DNA from: an uncultured Prevotellaceae bacterium
Lineage (GTDB): Bacteria > Bacteroidota > Bacteroidia > Bacteroidales > Bacteroidaceae
DNA length: 17,695 nucleotides
Assembly (NCBI GenBank): GCA_902775075.1
Contig: CACYKX010000076.1
Span: 1 to 17,695, forward strand
Direction: 5' to 3'
Shown: positions 1 through 9,898 of the stretch, piece after piece
Layout: every line of letters begins with the position of its first letter
Position numbering within the stretch: the stretch's first letter is position 1
Notes under the pieces: model-generated
The model's input: the letters and a program-made list of their open reading frames with translations, nothing else
The model's database searches: none
What the model was told of the DNA's origin: nothing
Position numbers and translations under genes: made by a program

Positions 1-1323
1 CTGATAATCAGCTAAAACTAAATCCCGAACATCCTGATACGAATCAGGGTATTTCTTCAACTTATTCCCATATACATATTGATATGGATATTGTTTATTC
101 TTTACCTGTTGGCAATTCTTCTTGAAGAACTCATGGTCGACAATGGAATTGTCACCCATCTTAAAAATACCGACTCTTACATCTGCATAATACAAGGAGT
201 CATGGTTCAGGGATCTTATCTTATCTCCCCATTTATTATAAGGTGTATTCTTCAATATTTTGCTTAACTTACGTTCGTCTTTACGACTTTTACATCTGAA
301 AGCAACACCTTTAAAACGAGGACTATCCCATTTATATTGTTTCCGATGCTTTAAAAAGAACTTTTCTATTTGACTTCCGTCTTTAGAAATCCGGTCTCTG
401 AAGATACGATTACTCATTTCTGTCAGAAGTATACCCTCTTGATATTCTTTAAGCAAATATTTTGTTTTCTCTGTTTCCTCGGTCGTTGAACCGATACCGT
501 TCACATGGGAAGCCTCATTATTCTTTTTCATGTCCAAAGGTAAACGATCCTGCATCTCGGCCATCACACGCTCTCGGGCATTTTGATATTCTATGATCTC
601 TGAGAGATCACTTTTCACAGAGTCGAAAGGTAAGAAGTCACAAGCGTCATTCATGAGTATAATATGATAGCCTGCTGGAGACTGAAAAGGTGAACTCATC
701 TCCCCTTTCTTTAAATTCCATGCGACATCCTCAAATTCCTTGAAGGTCGTCCCCTTACACATCCAAGGTAAGGCGCCACCATGTTGAGCAGACATCATAT
801 CCTGAGAATATTTCTTTGCCATCTCACCAAAATCTGCCCCTTTCTTTATAGCTCTATATAGGGAATATATTTTTTCCTTTACTTTATTTTCCTCTGTATA
901 TGATGCTCTCTGGTTAACAGTCAACAAGATATGTGAAAGTTTGCGCATACCACCATGGGATACCACATATCTTCGTTGATTCTCATACATCTTCAATGCT
1001 TGTTTTTCTGCATCTGCATTCAAAATATATGATGATTGTTGTGGATTCTTCTTGGTCAGGAGATTCCTCCAGTTCAATGAAGAAATCGTATCAAGTTTTG
1101 CATCAAGGGCTGCCTGTACCTTCAGTTTATAGTCAACAAAGGCAGTAACATATGCTTTGATACTTTTCTTGTCAGCTTTTCCACCATTATTATTGTTGTA
1201 TGAATACTCAAACTCCGAACGAGTCACCGGATGACCGTTGACACGCATAATAATCGGATTATTTTGAGCATAAACCATGCTCCCGCAAAGGAGCATGGTC
1301 ATCAACAATATTTTAATTTTCAT
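1..1323 (-). CDS. SurA-like periplasmic peptidyl-prolyl isomerase (partial, 3' end off the window)
   Basis: The frame is open without a stop from ATG 1323 to the left edge: 441 codons, so the C-terminus is missing, probably by a few tens of residues or fewer. The N-terminus is a Sec signal peptide (charged start, hydrophobic LLMTMLLCG, likely cleavage after VYA at residues 18-20). Because the last residues before cleavage do not form a lipobox, a soluble periplasmic protein is expected. One parvulin domain is clear at about residues 129-223: KLSHILLTV with His131, GGALPWM at 182-188 and FQSPAGYHII at 213-222. A long helical tail follows, with YQEGILL and WDSPRFKGV motifs seen in Bacteroidales homologues. 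Such proteins catalyse prolyl cis-trans isomerisation and chaperone outer-membrane proteins. It lies 8 bp after guaB, so the two are probably cotranscribed. The isomerase family is clear; equivalence to E. coli SurA is inferred. Confidence 0.9.
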   Translation of the reverse strand, partial: MKIKILLMTMLLCGSMVYAQNNPIIMRVNGHPVTRSEFEYSYNNNNGGKADKKSIKAYVTAFVDYKLKVQAALDAKLDTISSLNWRNLLTKKNPQQSSYILNADAEKQALKMYENQRRYVVSHGGMRKLSHILLTVNQRASYTEENKVKEKIYSLYRAIKKGADFGEMAKKYSQDMMSAQHGGALPWMCKGTTFKEFEDVAWNLKKGEMSSPFQSPAGYHIILMNDACDFLPFDSVKSDLSEIIEYQNARERVMAEMQDRLPLDMKKNNEASHVNGIGSTTEETEKTKYLLKEYQEGILLTEMSNRIFRDRISKDGSQIEKFFLKHRKQYKWDSPRFKGVAFRCKSRKDERKLSKILKNTPYNKWGDKIRSLNHDSLYYADVRVGIFKMGDNSIVDHEFFKKNCQQVKNKQYPYQYVYGNKLKKYPDSYQDVRDLVLADYQ

Positions 1324-1331
1324 ATTTTCTT

Positions 1332-2825
<1,494 letters not shown>

Positions 2826-2833
2826 TTAAAAAT

Positions 2834-2866
2834 TTATTGCGTGCAAATATACCAATAATTTTCCAT
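2834..2866 (-). other. AAGGAGG-led 10-codon micro-ORF before guaB (possible leader peptide)
   Basis: On the minus strand a perfect AAGGAGG (2873-2879) sits 6 nt before ATG 2866, opening MENYWYICTQ and stopping at 2834-2836, 17 nt before the guaB ATG. Strong SD sequences are nearly absent elsewhere in this window, so the spacing is noteworthy. However, the candidate -7 box (2844-2851) lies inside the frame. If that promoter is the only one, the micro-ORF is not transcribed. It would need a transcript starting further upstream. Low confidence. Confidence 0.22.
2844..2851 (-). promoter_or_regulatory. guaB promoter, Bacteroidetes -7 element
   Basis: The minus strand reads TATATTTGCA, matching the Bacteroidetes -7 consensus TAnnTTTG with the common trailing CA. 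It would start transcription about 20 nt upstream of the guaB ATG. I see no clear TTTG-type -33 box at the expected spacing. Confidence 0.55.
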
Positions 2867-2990
2867 ATACAGCCTCCTTTTTGGGTTTTTCTCTCTGAAT
2901 TAATTCAATTTAACGCGATTCTTCAATAGCAAGTACGAGGATTTTAAAATTACTCTGACGTATTGCTTTTACTTTACTTATACCTATCAT

Positions 2991-3078
2991 TTACGAAGTT
3001 AACTGCGTAAGGCTACGAAGTTAACTGCGTAAGCTGATAAAGTTAACTGCGTAAGGCTGCGAAGTTAACTGCAGATAA
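2991..3078. repeat. Four-copy 22-bp tandem repeat of a GTTAAC-centred near-palindrome
   Basis: The core AAGTTAACTGC occurs four times, with GTTAAC starting at 2998, 3020, 3042 and 3064, exactly 22 bp apart. The first unit, TTACGAAGTTAACTGCGTAA (2991-3010), is palindromic in 9 of 10 pairs; the single break is A opposite G. Copy 2 is nearly identical, copy 3 has TGATAA in place of TACGAA, and copy 4 loses its right half (GCAGATAA). The array lies between the recQ terminator and the guaB promoter region, in no gene. The regular spacing of about two helical turns suits side-by-side protein binding, but no function is known to me. Mobile-element or replication-iteron origin cannot be excluded. Confidence 0.85.
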
Positions 3079-3110
3079 ATCCATACCAAGGCTTGGGAAT
3101 TTCGAAACAT

Positions 3111-3179
3111 AAGAAAAGGAACTCTACGATATTTGCAACAACATAACAATCAAAGAGTTACAAATATCACAGAGTTCCT
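3111..3179 (-). terminator. recQ 3' long hairpin, probable terminator
   Basis: Arms 3117-3135 and 3161-3179 are 19-nt inverted repeats with a 25-nt loop. As DNA, two central positions mismatch, but in minus-strand RNA both become G-U wobbles, so all 19 pairs form. The minus strand continues with TTTCTT after the second arm. It starts 32 nt after the recQ stop codon. The strand-specific pairing supports function in the recQ transcript. Confidence 0.7.
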
Positions 3180-3211
3180 CTATGCATCTATATTCTGTTA
3201 GCAGAAGAATA

Positions 3212-5431
3212 TCAATTGGCTTGTTCTGAAAGGAACTTGATCCTTACAAGTCTGATTTCATCTTCTGTATAATCTTCGCCCAGCTCATCCATAGCCGTAT
3301 CCAAATCGTCGGTTTCACTTTCCATGAAATAATCATAGATGTCATCAATATGATCATCATCTACGACATCTTCTATGAAATAGTCTATATTTAATTTGGT
3401 ACCACTATATACGATAGCCTCTACTTCATCCAACAAGACATCAAAGTCGAGTCCCTTGGCATCAGCGATATCGTCCAAAGCGATCTGTCGGTCAATACTC
3501 TGAATGATGCTTACCTTAAGCATACTCTTCTTAGCAACGGTACGAACACGAAGTTCCTCCGGACGCTCGATATGATTTTCCTCACAATGGCTCTTGATAA
3601 GGGCAATGAATTCCTTTCCATAACGATGTGCCTTACCTGCGCCAACGCCTTGTATCTGTTGTAGCTCTTCCATCGTTATAGGATACATTGTTGCCATCTG
3701 TTCCAAAGAGACATCTTGGAAGATTACATAAGGAGGAAGGTTATGCTTCTGTGCAACTTTTCTACGAAGATCCTTCAACATTGAGAACAATGCTGGATCT
3801 AAGGCTGATGTACCACCTTCACTATCTTCCTCGTAGTCATCTTTATATTCATTGTCTTCAACAATCATGAATGATTGCGGAGACTTGATAAATTTCTTAC
3901 CTGCCGCGGTCAGTTTCAACAAGCCGTAATTCTCAACATCCTTTTTGATATAGCCAGCTATCATCGCCTGACGTATAGTAGGATTCCACAGATTATCATC
4001 CATATCTTCACCGGAGCCAAACTCATCCAGTTGATTATGCTTATGTGAAACGATGTTGTCCGTTGCACGACCTTTCACGAAATCGATAATATAATCCTGT
4101 CGGAAGTTTTCCTTTACTGCGGCAATAGCCTTCAAGACAACAACGAGTGCCTCATGGGCTTCAATTTTTTTCTTCGGATGAAGACAGTTGTCACAATTTC
4201 CACAATTATCTTTAGGATACTCCTCACCGAAATAATGAAGAAGCATCTTGCGTCGACAAACTGAAGATTCGGCATAGGCTTGGGTTTCCTGCAGCAACTG
4301 TCTGCCAATATCTTGCTCTGCTACAGGTTTGCCTTCCATAAACTTCTCGAGTTTCTTCAAATCTTTAGGAGCATAAAAAGCGATACAGATACCCTCGCCT
4401 CCATCACGACCAGCTCTACCAGTTTCCTGATAATATCCTTCCAAACTCTTTGGTATATCGTAATGGATTACAAATCGTACATCAGGTTTATCAATACCCA
4501 TACCGAACGCTATCGTTGCTACGATAACATCAATACGTTCCATCAAGAAGTCATCTTGAGTCTGTGAACGAGTTGCAGAATCAAGTCCTGCATGATAAGG
4601 AGCAGCTTTTATCTCGTTTACCTTTAACACCTCGGCGAGTTCTTCTACCTTCTTTCTTGACAAACAGTAGACAATACCGCTCTTTCCGGGATGTTGTTTT
4701 ATGAACTTGACGATCTGCGTGTCTATATCCTTAGACTTGGCACGAACCTCATAATACAGATTCGGGCGATTGAAAGAACTCTTATATTCATTGGCATCAT
4801 TGATACCCAATGTTTTCTTGATATCAGAACGCACCTTATCCGTCGCCGTAGCAGTAAGAGCCATGATAGGAGCTCTTCCTAAGATATCTATAGCCTTACG
4901 AATATTTCTATATTCCGGACGGAAATCATGACCCCATTCTGAGATACAATGAGCCTCATCGATAGCATAGAATGAGATTTTTACTTCTTCAAGGAAGGAG
5001 AACTTAACTTTCTTTACGACAACAGTAGCACCACTCTCTGTTTTTTCCTCTTCTTCCTTCAACAATGATTCCGGAGCGACATACAAAAGTTTAGTCTTCC
5101 CACTCAAGACATCTGTCTTCACACGTTCTATTTCAGATTTATTCAAGGAAGAGTTCAGATAATGAGCAACTCCTTCCTCTTCGCTTAATCCATTGATAAC
5201 GTCTACCTGATTTTTCATGAGAGCAATCAGTGGCGAAATAACTATAGACATACCATCCATGAATAGCGAAGGTAACTGATAACACAAACTTTTTCCTCCA
5301 CCAGTAGGCATCAATACAAAAGTATCGTTTCCATCCATGAGGTTACGGATAATAGCTTCCTGGTCGCCTTTGAATTTATCAAAGCCGAAATAATGTTTAA
5401 GTTGTTGGGTAAGATCAACGTTTTCTGTCAT
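3212..5431 (-). CDS. recQ: ATP-dependent DNA helicase RecQ
   Basis: This is a 3'-5' superfamily 2 helicase that unwinds forks and recombination intermediates. The 739-residue protein starts with helicase lobe 1: Walker A PTGGGKS at 42-48, motif II AIDEAHCISEWGHDFRP around 156-172. Lobe 2 carries GIVYCLSRKKVEEL, an AFGMGIDKPDVR motif and the QETGRAGRDG arginine-finger region. A zinc-binding Cys set (CRRKMLLHYFG, then CGNCDNC) and a winged-helix RQC region come next. An HRDC domain lies at about 545-615 (RRKVAQKHNLPPYVIFQD; IQGVGAGKAHRYG). The last 120 residues form an acidic, helical HTH-like tail, which makes it longer than the roughly 600-residue E. coli enzyme and is usual in Bacteroidales. 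An acidic/Lys insert near 125-150 precedes DEAH. AAGGAG lies 14 nt before the ATG, a loose SD match. Confidence 0.97.
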   Translation of the reverse strand: MTENVDLTQQLKHYFGFDKFKGDQEAIIRNLMDGNDTFVLMPTGGGKSLCYQLPSLFMDGMSIVISPLIALMKNQVDVINGLSEEEGVAHYLNSSLNKSEIERVKTDVLSGKTKLLYVAPESLLKEEEEKTESGATVVVKKVKFSFLEEVKISFYAIDEAHCISEWGHDFRPEYRNIRKAIDILGRAPIMALTATATDKVRSDIKKTLGINDANEYKSSFNRPNLYYEVRAKSKDIDTQIVKFIKQHPGKSGIVYCLSRKKVEELAEVLKVNEIKAAPYHAGLDSATRSQTQDDFLMERIDVIVATIAFGMGIDKPDVRFVIHYDIPKSLEGYYQETGRAGRDGGEGICIAFYAPKDLKKLEKFMEGKPVAEQDIGRQLLQETQAYAESSVCRRKMLLHYFGEEYPKDNCGNCDNCLHPKKKIEAHEALVVVLKAIAAVKENFRQDYIIDFVKGRATDNIVSHKHNQLDEFGSGEDMDDNLWNPTIRQAMIAGYIKKDVENYGLLKLTAAGKKFIKSPQSFMIVEDNEYKDDYEEDSEGGTSALDPALFSMLKDLRRKVAQKHNLPPYVIFQDVSLEQMATMYPITMEELQQIQGVGAGKAHRYGKEFIALIKSHCEENHIERPEELRVRTVAKKSMLKVSIIQSIDRQIALDDIADAKGLDFDVLLDEVEAIVYSGTKLNIDYFIEDVVDDDHIDDIYDYFMESETDDLDTAMDELGEDYTEDEIRLVRIKFLSEQAN

Positions 5432-5484
5432 ATAACAAATAGCTCCTTATTCCTTCATTTATTAGGTGTCGTTCTTTGAATAGG

Positions 5485-5509
5485 GTTGACAGGGATATCC
5501 CCTGTCAAC
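5485..5509 (-). terminator. clpX-recQ intergenic stem-loop
   Basis: A perfect 10-bp inverted repeat GTTGACAGGG / CCCTGTCAAC with a 5-nt loop lies in the 85-bp gap after the clpX stop. On the minus strand no U-run follows it, so it may be a weak or factor-assisted terminator, a processing site or an mRNA-stabilising 3' hairpin. It separates clpPX from recQ. Confidence 0.5.
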
Positions 5510-5516
5510 TTATATT

Positions 5517-6764
5517 TTATGCAGATTCTAGCTTCTGCAAATGTGCTTTTTCAATCTGTGTCTTGGCATATTCTTGTGTCACCTCAAACTTCTTTGTTCT
5601 ACTTGAAGGTTTTTCGAACATGGCATCCATCATTACGGCTTCAACAATAGAACGCAGACCGCGCGCGCCTAATTTGTATTCCATGGCCTTATCGACGATA
5701 AAGTCTAGACTCTCTTCTGTAAAGGTTAGTTCTATGCCGTCTATTTCAAACAATTTGATATATTGCTTTACTATAGAGTTCTTCGGTTCTACCAATATTC
5801 TTCTCAAAGCTGGTTTGTCCAATGGGTTGAGATATGTAAGAACCGGGAGACGACCGATCAACTCTGGGATAAGTCCGAAACTCTTCAAGTCCTGAGGTAG
5901 CACATATTGCATCATCTCATTCTTATTGAGTCTTCTCACATTCTGAACAGAGTTATATCCTACAACATGAGTATTCAGACGCTGAGCAATCTTGCTCTCT
6001 ATTCCGTCGAAGGCTCCTCCGCAGATAAAAAGTATATTCTTGGTATCTACATGGATATATTCCTGATCCGGATGTTTTCGACCGCCCTGAGGTGGGACGT
6101 TTACAATAGTTCCTTCGAGCAACTTCAGCAAGCTCTGTTGAACACCTTCGCCGCTGACATCTCTCGTAATCGATGGGTTATCGCTCTTACGAGCTATCTT
6201 ATCGATCTCGTCTACGAATACAATTCCTCTTTCTGCTGCAGCTACATCAAAGTTGGCGACTTGAAGCAATCGGCTCAAGATGCTTTCTACATCTTCTCCT
6301 ACATATCCGGCTTCTGTGAATACCGTTGCGTCTACGATGGTAAAAGGCACTTCAAGCATTTTGGCAATAGTACGAGCCAATAGGGTTTTACCCGTACCTG
6401 TGCTTCCTACCATGATGATGTTACTCTTTTCTATCTCTACGCCATCATCCTCTACTGACTGTTGCAGACGCTTGTAATGGTTATATACGGAAACTGCCAA
6501 TGTCTTCTTTGCATCATCCTGTCCGATAACATACTGATCAAGATATCTCTTTATCTCTTTTGGTTTAGGGACTTTCTTGATTTCATATTTTTTATTAGCA
6601 TCTTCCTTTGCTTCGTAAGGGAGAGGATTCAGAACGCCTGCAGACAAAGCAATTTCATAGGCCTGCTGAGCACAATTTTCACAAATGTATCCATTTAGGC
6701 CTGTTATCAGAAGCTTTGTTTCTTTCTCACTTCTTCCACAGAAACTACATACTTTCTTTGGCAT
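5517..6764 (-). CDS. clpX: ATP-dependent Clp protease ATP-binding subunit ClpX
   Basis: ClpX is the hexameric AAA+ unfoldase that feeds tagged substrates into ClpP. The 415-residue protein has the N-terminal zinc-binding domain with Cys6, Cys9, Cys28 and Cys31. It then has Walker A GSTGTGKT at 120-127, the pore-loop GYVG at 153-156 and Walker B IVFVDEID at 181-188. The [19 protein letters not shown] segment follows. An IGRLPVL motif and sensor-2 GARGLRS close the small domain. Its ATG lies 1 nt after the clpP stop codon, so clpP-clpX form a translationally close pair and should be made together. Length and motifs are normal for the family. Confidence 0.98.
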   Translation of the reverse strand: MPKKVCSFCGRSEKETKLLITGLNGYICENCAQQAYEIALSAGVLNPLPYEAKEDANKKYEIKKVPKPKEIKRYLDQYVIGQDDAKKTLAVSVYNHYKRLQQSVEDDGVEIEKSNIIMVGSTGTGKTLLARTIAKMLEVPFTIVDATVFTEAGYVGEDVESILSRLLQVANFDVAAAERGIVFVDEIDKIARKSDNPSITRDVSGEGVQQSLLKLLEGTIVNVPPQGGRKHPDQEYIHVDTKNILFICGGAFDGIESKIAQRLNTHVVGYNSVQNVRRLNKNEMMQYVLPQDLKSFGLIPELIGRLPVLTYLNPLDKPALRRILVEPKNSIVKQYIKLFEIDGIELTFTEESLDFIVDKAMEYKLGARGLRSIVEAVMMDAMFEKPSSRTKKFEVTQEYAKTQIEKAHLQKLESA

Positions 6765-6765
6765 A

Positions 6766-7434
6766 TTATTTCTTTCTTGTCAACACAGAATCAATCATAC
6801 CATATTCACGAGCTTCTTCCGCTGTCATCCAATAGTTACGGTCGCTATCGTTCCATACTTTCTCAAATGGGGTATGAGAATGATTTGATATGATGGTATA
6901 TAATTCTTTCTTGAATTTCTGAATCTCTTTTGCCTCAATCTCGATATCTGAAGCCTGTCCTTGAACTCCTCCCAAAGGCTGGTGGATCATGACACGGCTA
7001 TGAGGAAGTGCTGAGCGCTTGCCTTCCTGACCTGCAACAAGCAAAACTGCGGCCATAGAAGCGGCCATACCGGTACAGATTGTTGACACATCGCTCGTAA
7101 TGAACTGCATAGTGTCATAAATACCCAAACCTGCCGTTACACTACCGCCAGGACTATTGATATAAATAGAGATGTCCTTACCCGGATCTGTTGAGTCAAG
7201 ATAGAGCAATTGTGCTTGCAATGTATTTGCTGTATAGTCATCAATCTCTGTACCTAAGAATATAATACGGTCCATCATCAATCTTGAGAAAACGTCCATC
7301 TGAGTAACATTCAACTGACGCTCTTCCAAGATATAAGGATTCAGATACTGTTGCTGAGCCTTCACAACATCGTCCAAGACCATGCCGTTCATTCCATAAT
7401 GCTTAGTAGCAAATTTTCTAAAATCGCTGTTCAT
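6766..7434 (-). CDS. clpP: ATP-dependent Clp protease proteolytic subunit ClpP
   Basis: ClpP is the tetradecameric serine peptidase of the ClpXP complex in the cytoplasm. The 222-residue protein shows the catalytic triad: Ser126 in GMAASMAA, His151 in MIHQPLGG and Asp198 in NDSDRNYW. The [10 protein letters not shown] oxyanion-hole region is at about 93-102. The N-terminal extension of about 25 residues before the conserved core is common in Bacteroidales and may be processed; that is inferred. It is paired with clpX 1 nt downstream. A complex hairpin lies between tig and clpP, and a possible -7 box TATCTTTG (7508-7515, minus strand) lies within its loop. Confidence 0.98.
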   Translation of the reverse strand: MNSDFRKFATKHYGMNGMVLDDVVKAQQQYLNPYILEERQLNVTQMDVFSRLMMDRIIFLGTEIDDYTANTLQAQLLYLDSTDPGKDISIYINSPGGSVTAGLGIYDTMQFITSDVSTICTGMAASMAAVLLVAGQEGKRSALPHSRVMIHQPLGGVQGQASDIEIEAKEIQKFKKELYTIISNHSHTPFEKVWNDSDRNYWMTAEEAREYGMIDSVLTRKK

Positions 7435-7452
7435 AATCTTTATATTATCCTT

Positions 7453-7546
7453 TCTTTTATAAACAAGAAAAAAAGGTTATCAACTTATTATTTCTCGTTC
7501 GTAGGAACAAAGATAATAAAAAAAGTTGATAACCTCTTATAAAAGA
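7453..7546 (-). terminator. tig-clpP intergenic compound hairpin (terminator or attenuator)
   Basis: Inner arms AGGTTATCAACTT (7474-7486) and AAGTTGATAACCT (7523-7535) are perfectly complementary over 13 bp. Outer arms TCTTTTATAA (7453-7462) and TTATAAAAGA (7537-7546) add 10 more pairs across an asymmetric A-rich bulge. On the minus strand the inner stem is followed by a run of seven to eight U, the form of an intrinsic terminator after tig. T-rich tracts flank both sides, so it may work in both directions. A -7-like TATCTTTG lies in the loop, so clpP could have its own start there. Confidence 0.7.
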
Positions 7547-7569
7547 AGTTTTTTTTTCAAAAAACTATA

Positions 7570-8922
7570 TTATTCCATCATTTTGTTAAACTCGTCGAGT
7601 GTTACCTCTTTCTCGTTCAACTTAACAACATTCTTAAGGATCTCTGTCAACTTACGATCGATAGTGCGATCTACAAGAGCGTCTGTAGAATTACCCTTCT
7701 TAAGGATCTCTTCTGCATAGTTCTCAATATACTCCTCTGGAATATTTGTCATACCATACTGAGCGAACTGAGCACGAGCTGCTTCCTTAGCAGTTTCCTT
7801 AATATCATTATCTTCGATCTTGATATCGTTAGCAGCAACCAACTGCTCCTTGATCAAGTGCCATGTCAACTCCTTGATGCTATTCTCATAGTTCTTCTCT
7901 ACGAACTCTGCACCCTTATCCTTGTTGTTGTTAAGCATGATCTTCTTCAAGAGCTCATCAGGATATGCCAACTTGCCAACCTTCTTCTCGCAGTGTGCAC
8001 GTACGTCCTGGATAAACTTGAAGTCTGCATCTGCAGCCAACTGCTCTTTCAAGCCTTCAGCGATCTTCTCACGGAACTCTTTTTCGCTCTTTACAGCATC
8101 CTTACCGAATGTCTGATCGAAAAGTTCCTGATCTACAGCGTGCTTATTGAAGCGCTGAATCTCTGTTACCTGGAAGCTGAAGTCTGCTGTCAAATCCTTA
8201 ACTTTTTCACGCTCTACCTTCAAAAGTGAAGATACTTCTGTATCATTATCTGGATAAGCCTTCTTTGGATTGAATGTAATTACATCACCAAGTTTTGCGC
8301 CATCGAAAAGTTTCTTCTGATCATCAACCTTGATGTAGCTAGGCATAAGGATTGCGCCCTCTACGGTGATACCATCTTCCTTAGTATTACCCTTCTCATC
8401 AAGTTCACGAAGGTCACCCTTCAGCATATCATTCTCCTGATATTCCTCAGCTTTCTCATAGCTACCCATACGAGAGGTGAACATATCTACCTGCTTATCG
8501 ATCAAAGCGTCATCTACCTTGATTGTGTAGTGATCTACCTTATCACGACCGGTCAAAGTTACCTTGAACTCTGGAGCTACTGCAATATCAAAAAGGAATG
8601 TATAAGGAGCATCCTTCTCTAGATCAATTGGAGTCTGCTTCTCTGAAGCTAATGGCTCACCTAACATCTGGATCTTGTTGTCCTGTACATATTTGTAAAT
8701 TTGCTGACCAACGAATTTGTTGATAACATCCATCTTTACAGATGTACCAAACTGGCGCTTGATCATACCCATTGGCACCTGTCCTGGACGGAAACCTGGT
8801 ACGTTAGCCTTTTTACGATAGTCTTTCAAAGTCTTCTCGACTTCGCTCTGGAAATCACTTTCTTCGACAACAATAGTCATCAGACCATTAATCTTGTCAG
8901 GATTCTCAAATGAAATTTTCAT
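7570..8922 (-). CDS. tig: Trigger factor (ribosome-associated chaperone)
   Basis: Trigger factor binds at the ribosomal exit tunnel and shields nascent chains. The 450-residue protein has the N-terminal ribosome-binding domain with the signature GFRPGQVP at 43-50, close to the classical GFRxGxxP loop. The middle region (about 150-245) corresponds to the FKBP-type domain but is highly divergent, without the usual aromatic active-site pattern I would expect. Isomerase activity is therefore doubtful. The C-terminal helical substrate-binding region runs from about 250 to the end. Lys/Glu-rich composition and length fit the family. Position directly before clpP-clpX is conserved widely in bacteria. 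A -7 box lies 48-55 nt upstream. Confidence 0.95.
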   Translation of the reverse strand: MKISFENPDKINGLMTIVVEESDFQSEVEKTLKDYRKKANVPGFRPGQVPMGMIKRQFGTSVKMDVINKFVGQQIYKYVQDNKIQMLGEPLASEKQTPIDLEKDAPYTFLFDIAVAPEFKVTLTGRDKVDHYTIKVDDALIDKQVDMFTSRMGSYEKAEEYQENDMLKGDLRELDEKGNTKEDGITVEGAILMPSYIKVDDQKKLFDGAKLGDVITFNPKKAYPDNDTEVSSLLKVEREKVKDLTADFSFQVTEIQRFNKHAVDQELFDQTFGKDAVKSEKEFREKIAEGLKEQLAADADFKFIQDVRAHCEKKVGKLAYPDELLKKIMLNNNKDKGAEFVEKNYENSIKELTWHLIKEQLVAANDIKIEDNDIKETAKEAARAQFAQYGMTNIPEEYIENYAEEILKKGNSTDALVDRTIDRKLTEILKNVVKLNEKEVTLDEFNKMME

Positions 8923-8969
8923 CTTTGATTTTTTGTTTTATTTTGTTATTATTGTTTTCAAACGAGTGG

Positions 8970-8977
8970 CAAAATTA
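8970..8977 (-). promoter_or_regulatory. tig promoter, -7 element
   Basis: The minus strand reads TAATTTTGCC, fitting TAnnTTTG, about 50 nt before the tig ATG in a 134-bp AT-rich gap. It gives a leader of about 40 nt. No convincing -33 box is visible. Confidence 0.45.
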
Positions 8978-9056
8978 CTCATATTTAGTGAATATACCTA
9001 ATATATAAGAGAAAAATTTGTTTTTTTAACCAAATATTCTGTTTTATCCCCTTGGT

Positions 9057-9872
9057 TTATAGTGCATTTTCCTCTGCTTTCTCGTCTTCTTCGTTTGGTT
9101 TAAACTTGCGATAGACGAAATTCTCACTCAGGTAATTCTTTCGTACCACAGGGTTCTGGGCAAGACTCTCCGGAGAACCTTGGAACAGTATTCGACCTTC
9201 AAACAACAGATAGGCTCTATCTGTAATAGAAAGGGTTTCTTGCACGTTATGGTCGGTAATCAAAATACCTATATTCCGATATTTCAAACGCCATACTATA
9301 TGCTGAATATCCTCTACTGCAATAGGGTCGACACCGGCAAACGGTTCATCAAGCATAATGAATTTTGGATCTATGGCCAGGCAACGGGCTATCTCGCAAC
9401 GACGACGCTCTCCTCCAGACAGTTGGTCTCCCTTGTTCTTCCTTACTTTGGTCAATCGAAATTCTTTGATCAAACTTTCCAACTTATCCAACTGATACTG
9501 GCGAGGTTTACCTGTCATCTCAAGAACCGACATGATATTGTCTTCCACACTCATCTTACGAAATACGCTTGCTTCCTGTGGAAGATATCCAATACCTGCA
9601 CGAGCACGTTTATACACTGGGAAATCGGTAATTTCATGGTCGTCTATATACACATGTCCTTCGTTAGGCACAACAAGACCTGTCGTCATATAAAACGAAG
9701 TGGTTTTACCAGCACCATTCGGTCCTAGCAATCCAACGATTTCACCTTGCTTTACGTTTATTGTCACGCCATTGGCAACGGTACGTTTGCCATAACGTTT
9801 CACTAATCCTTCGGTTCTAAGAATTGATCTTTCCGGATCCAAATTCTCTAAGCTTTCTTTCGTCTCACTCAT
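9057..9872 (-). CDS. lptB: LPS export ABC transporter ATP-binding protein LptB
   Basis: LptB is the ATPase of the LptB2FG complex, which extracts LPS from the inner membrane and drives it along the Lpt bridge. From ATG 9872 the protein has 271 residues. Walker A is GPNGAGKT at 50-57, the Q-loop is [12 protein letters not shown] with Gln99, and the ABC signature is LSGGERRR at 151-158. Walker B is [13 protein letters not shown] at 171-183 and the switch His is His208 in ILITDHNVQ. The [12 protein letters not shown] context is diagnostic of LptB. The frame stays open to 9932, but the extra 20 residues overlap a promoter -7 box, so 9872 is preferred. An acidic tail extends past the usual end. 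It is divergent from mlaE. Confidence 0.93.
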   Translation of the reverse strand: MSETKESLENLDPERSILRTEGLVKRYGKRTVANGVTINVKQGEIVGLLGPNGAGKTTSFYMTTGLVVPNEGHVYIDDHEITDFPVYKRARAGIGYLPQEASVFRKMSVEDNIMSVLEMTGKPRQYQLDKLESLIKEFRLTKVRKNKGDQLSGGERRRCEIARCLAIDPKFIMLDEPFAGVDPIAVEDIQHIVWRLKYRNIGILITDHNVQETLSITDRAYLLFEGRILFQGSPESLAQNPVVRKNYLSENFVYRKFKPNEEDEKAEENAL

Positions 9873-9890
9873 TCTCGGAATATTTGTGTG

Positions 9891-9898
9891 CAAAATTA
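9891..9898 (-). promoter_or_regulatory. lptB promoter, -7 element
   Basis: The minus strand reads TAATTTTGCA, a clean TAnnTTTG match followed by CA, 18 nt upstream of ATG 9872. Its position inside the longer open frame argues that translation does not begin at 9932. Confidence 0.6.

Noticed and set aside
2991..3078. CRISPR array or DnaA-box cluster
   Set aside because: Units are contiguous with no variable spacers, there are no cas genes, and GTTAAC units do not resemble DnaA boxes.
5476..6383. Plus-strand frames opposite clpX
   Set aside because: Antisense shadows of clpX with no recognisable domains, promoter or start context.
9028..9057. Possible lptB terminator (AACCAA/TTGGTT, 6 pairs)
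   Set aside because: The stem is short, its loop is about 18 nt and the following sequence is A-rich rather than a clean U-run; not reported as a feature.
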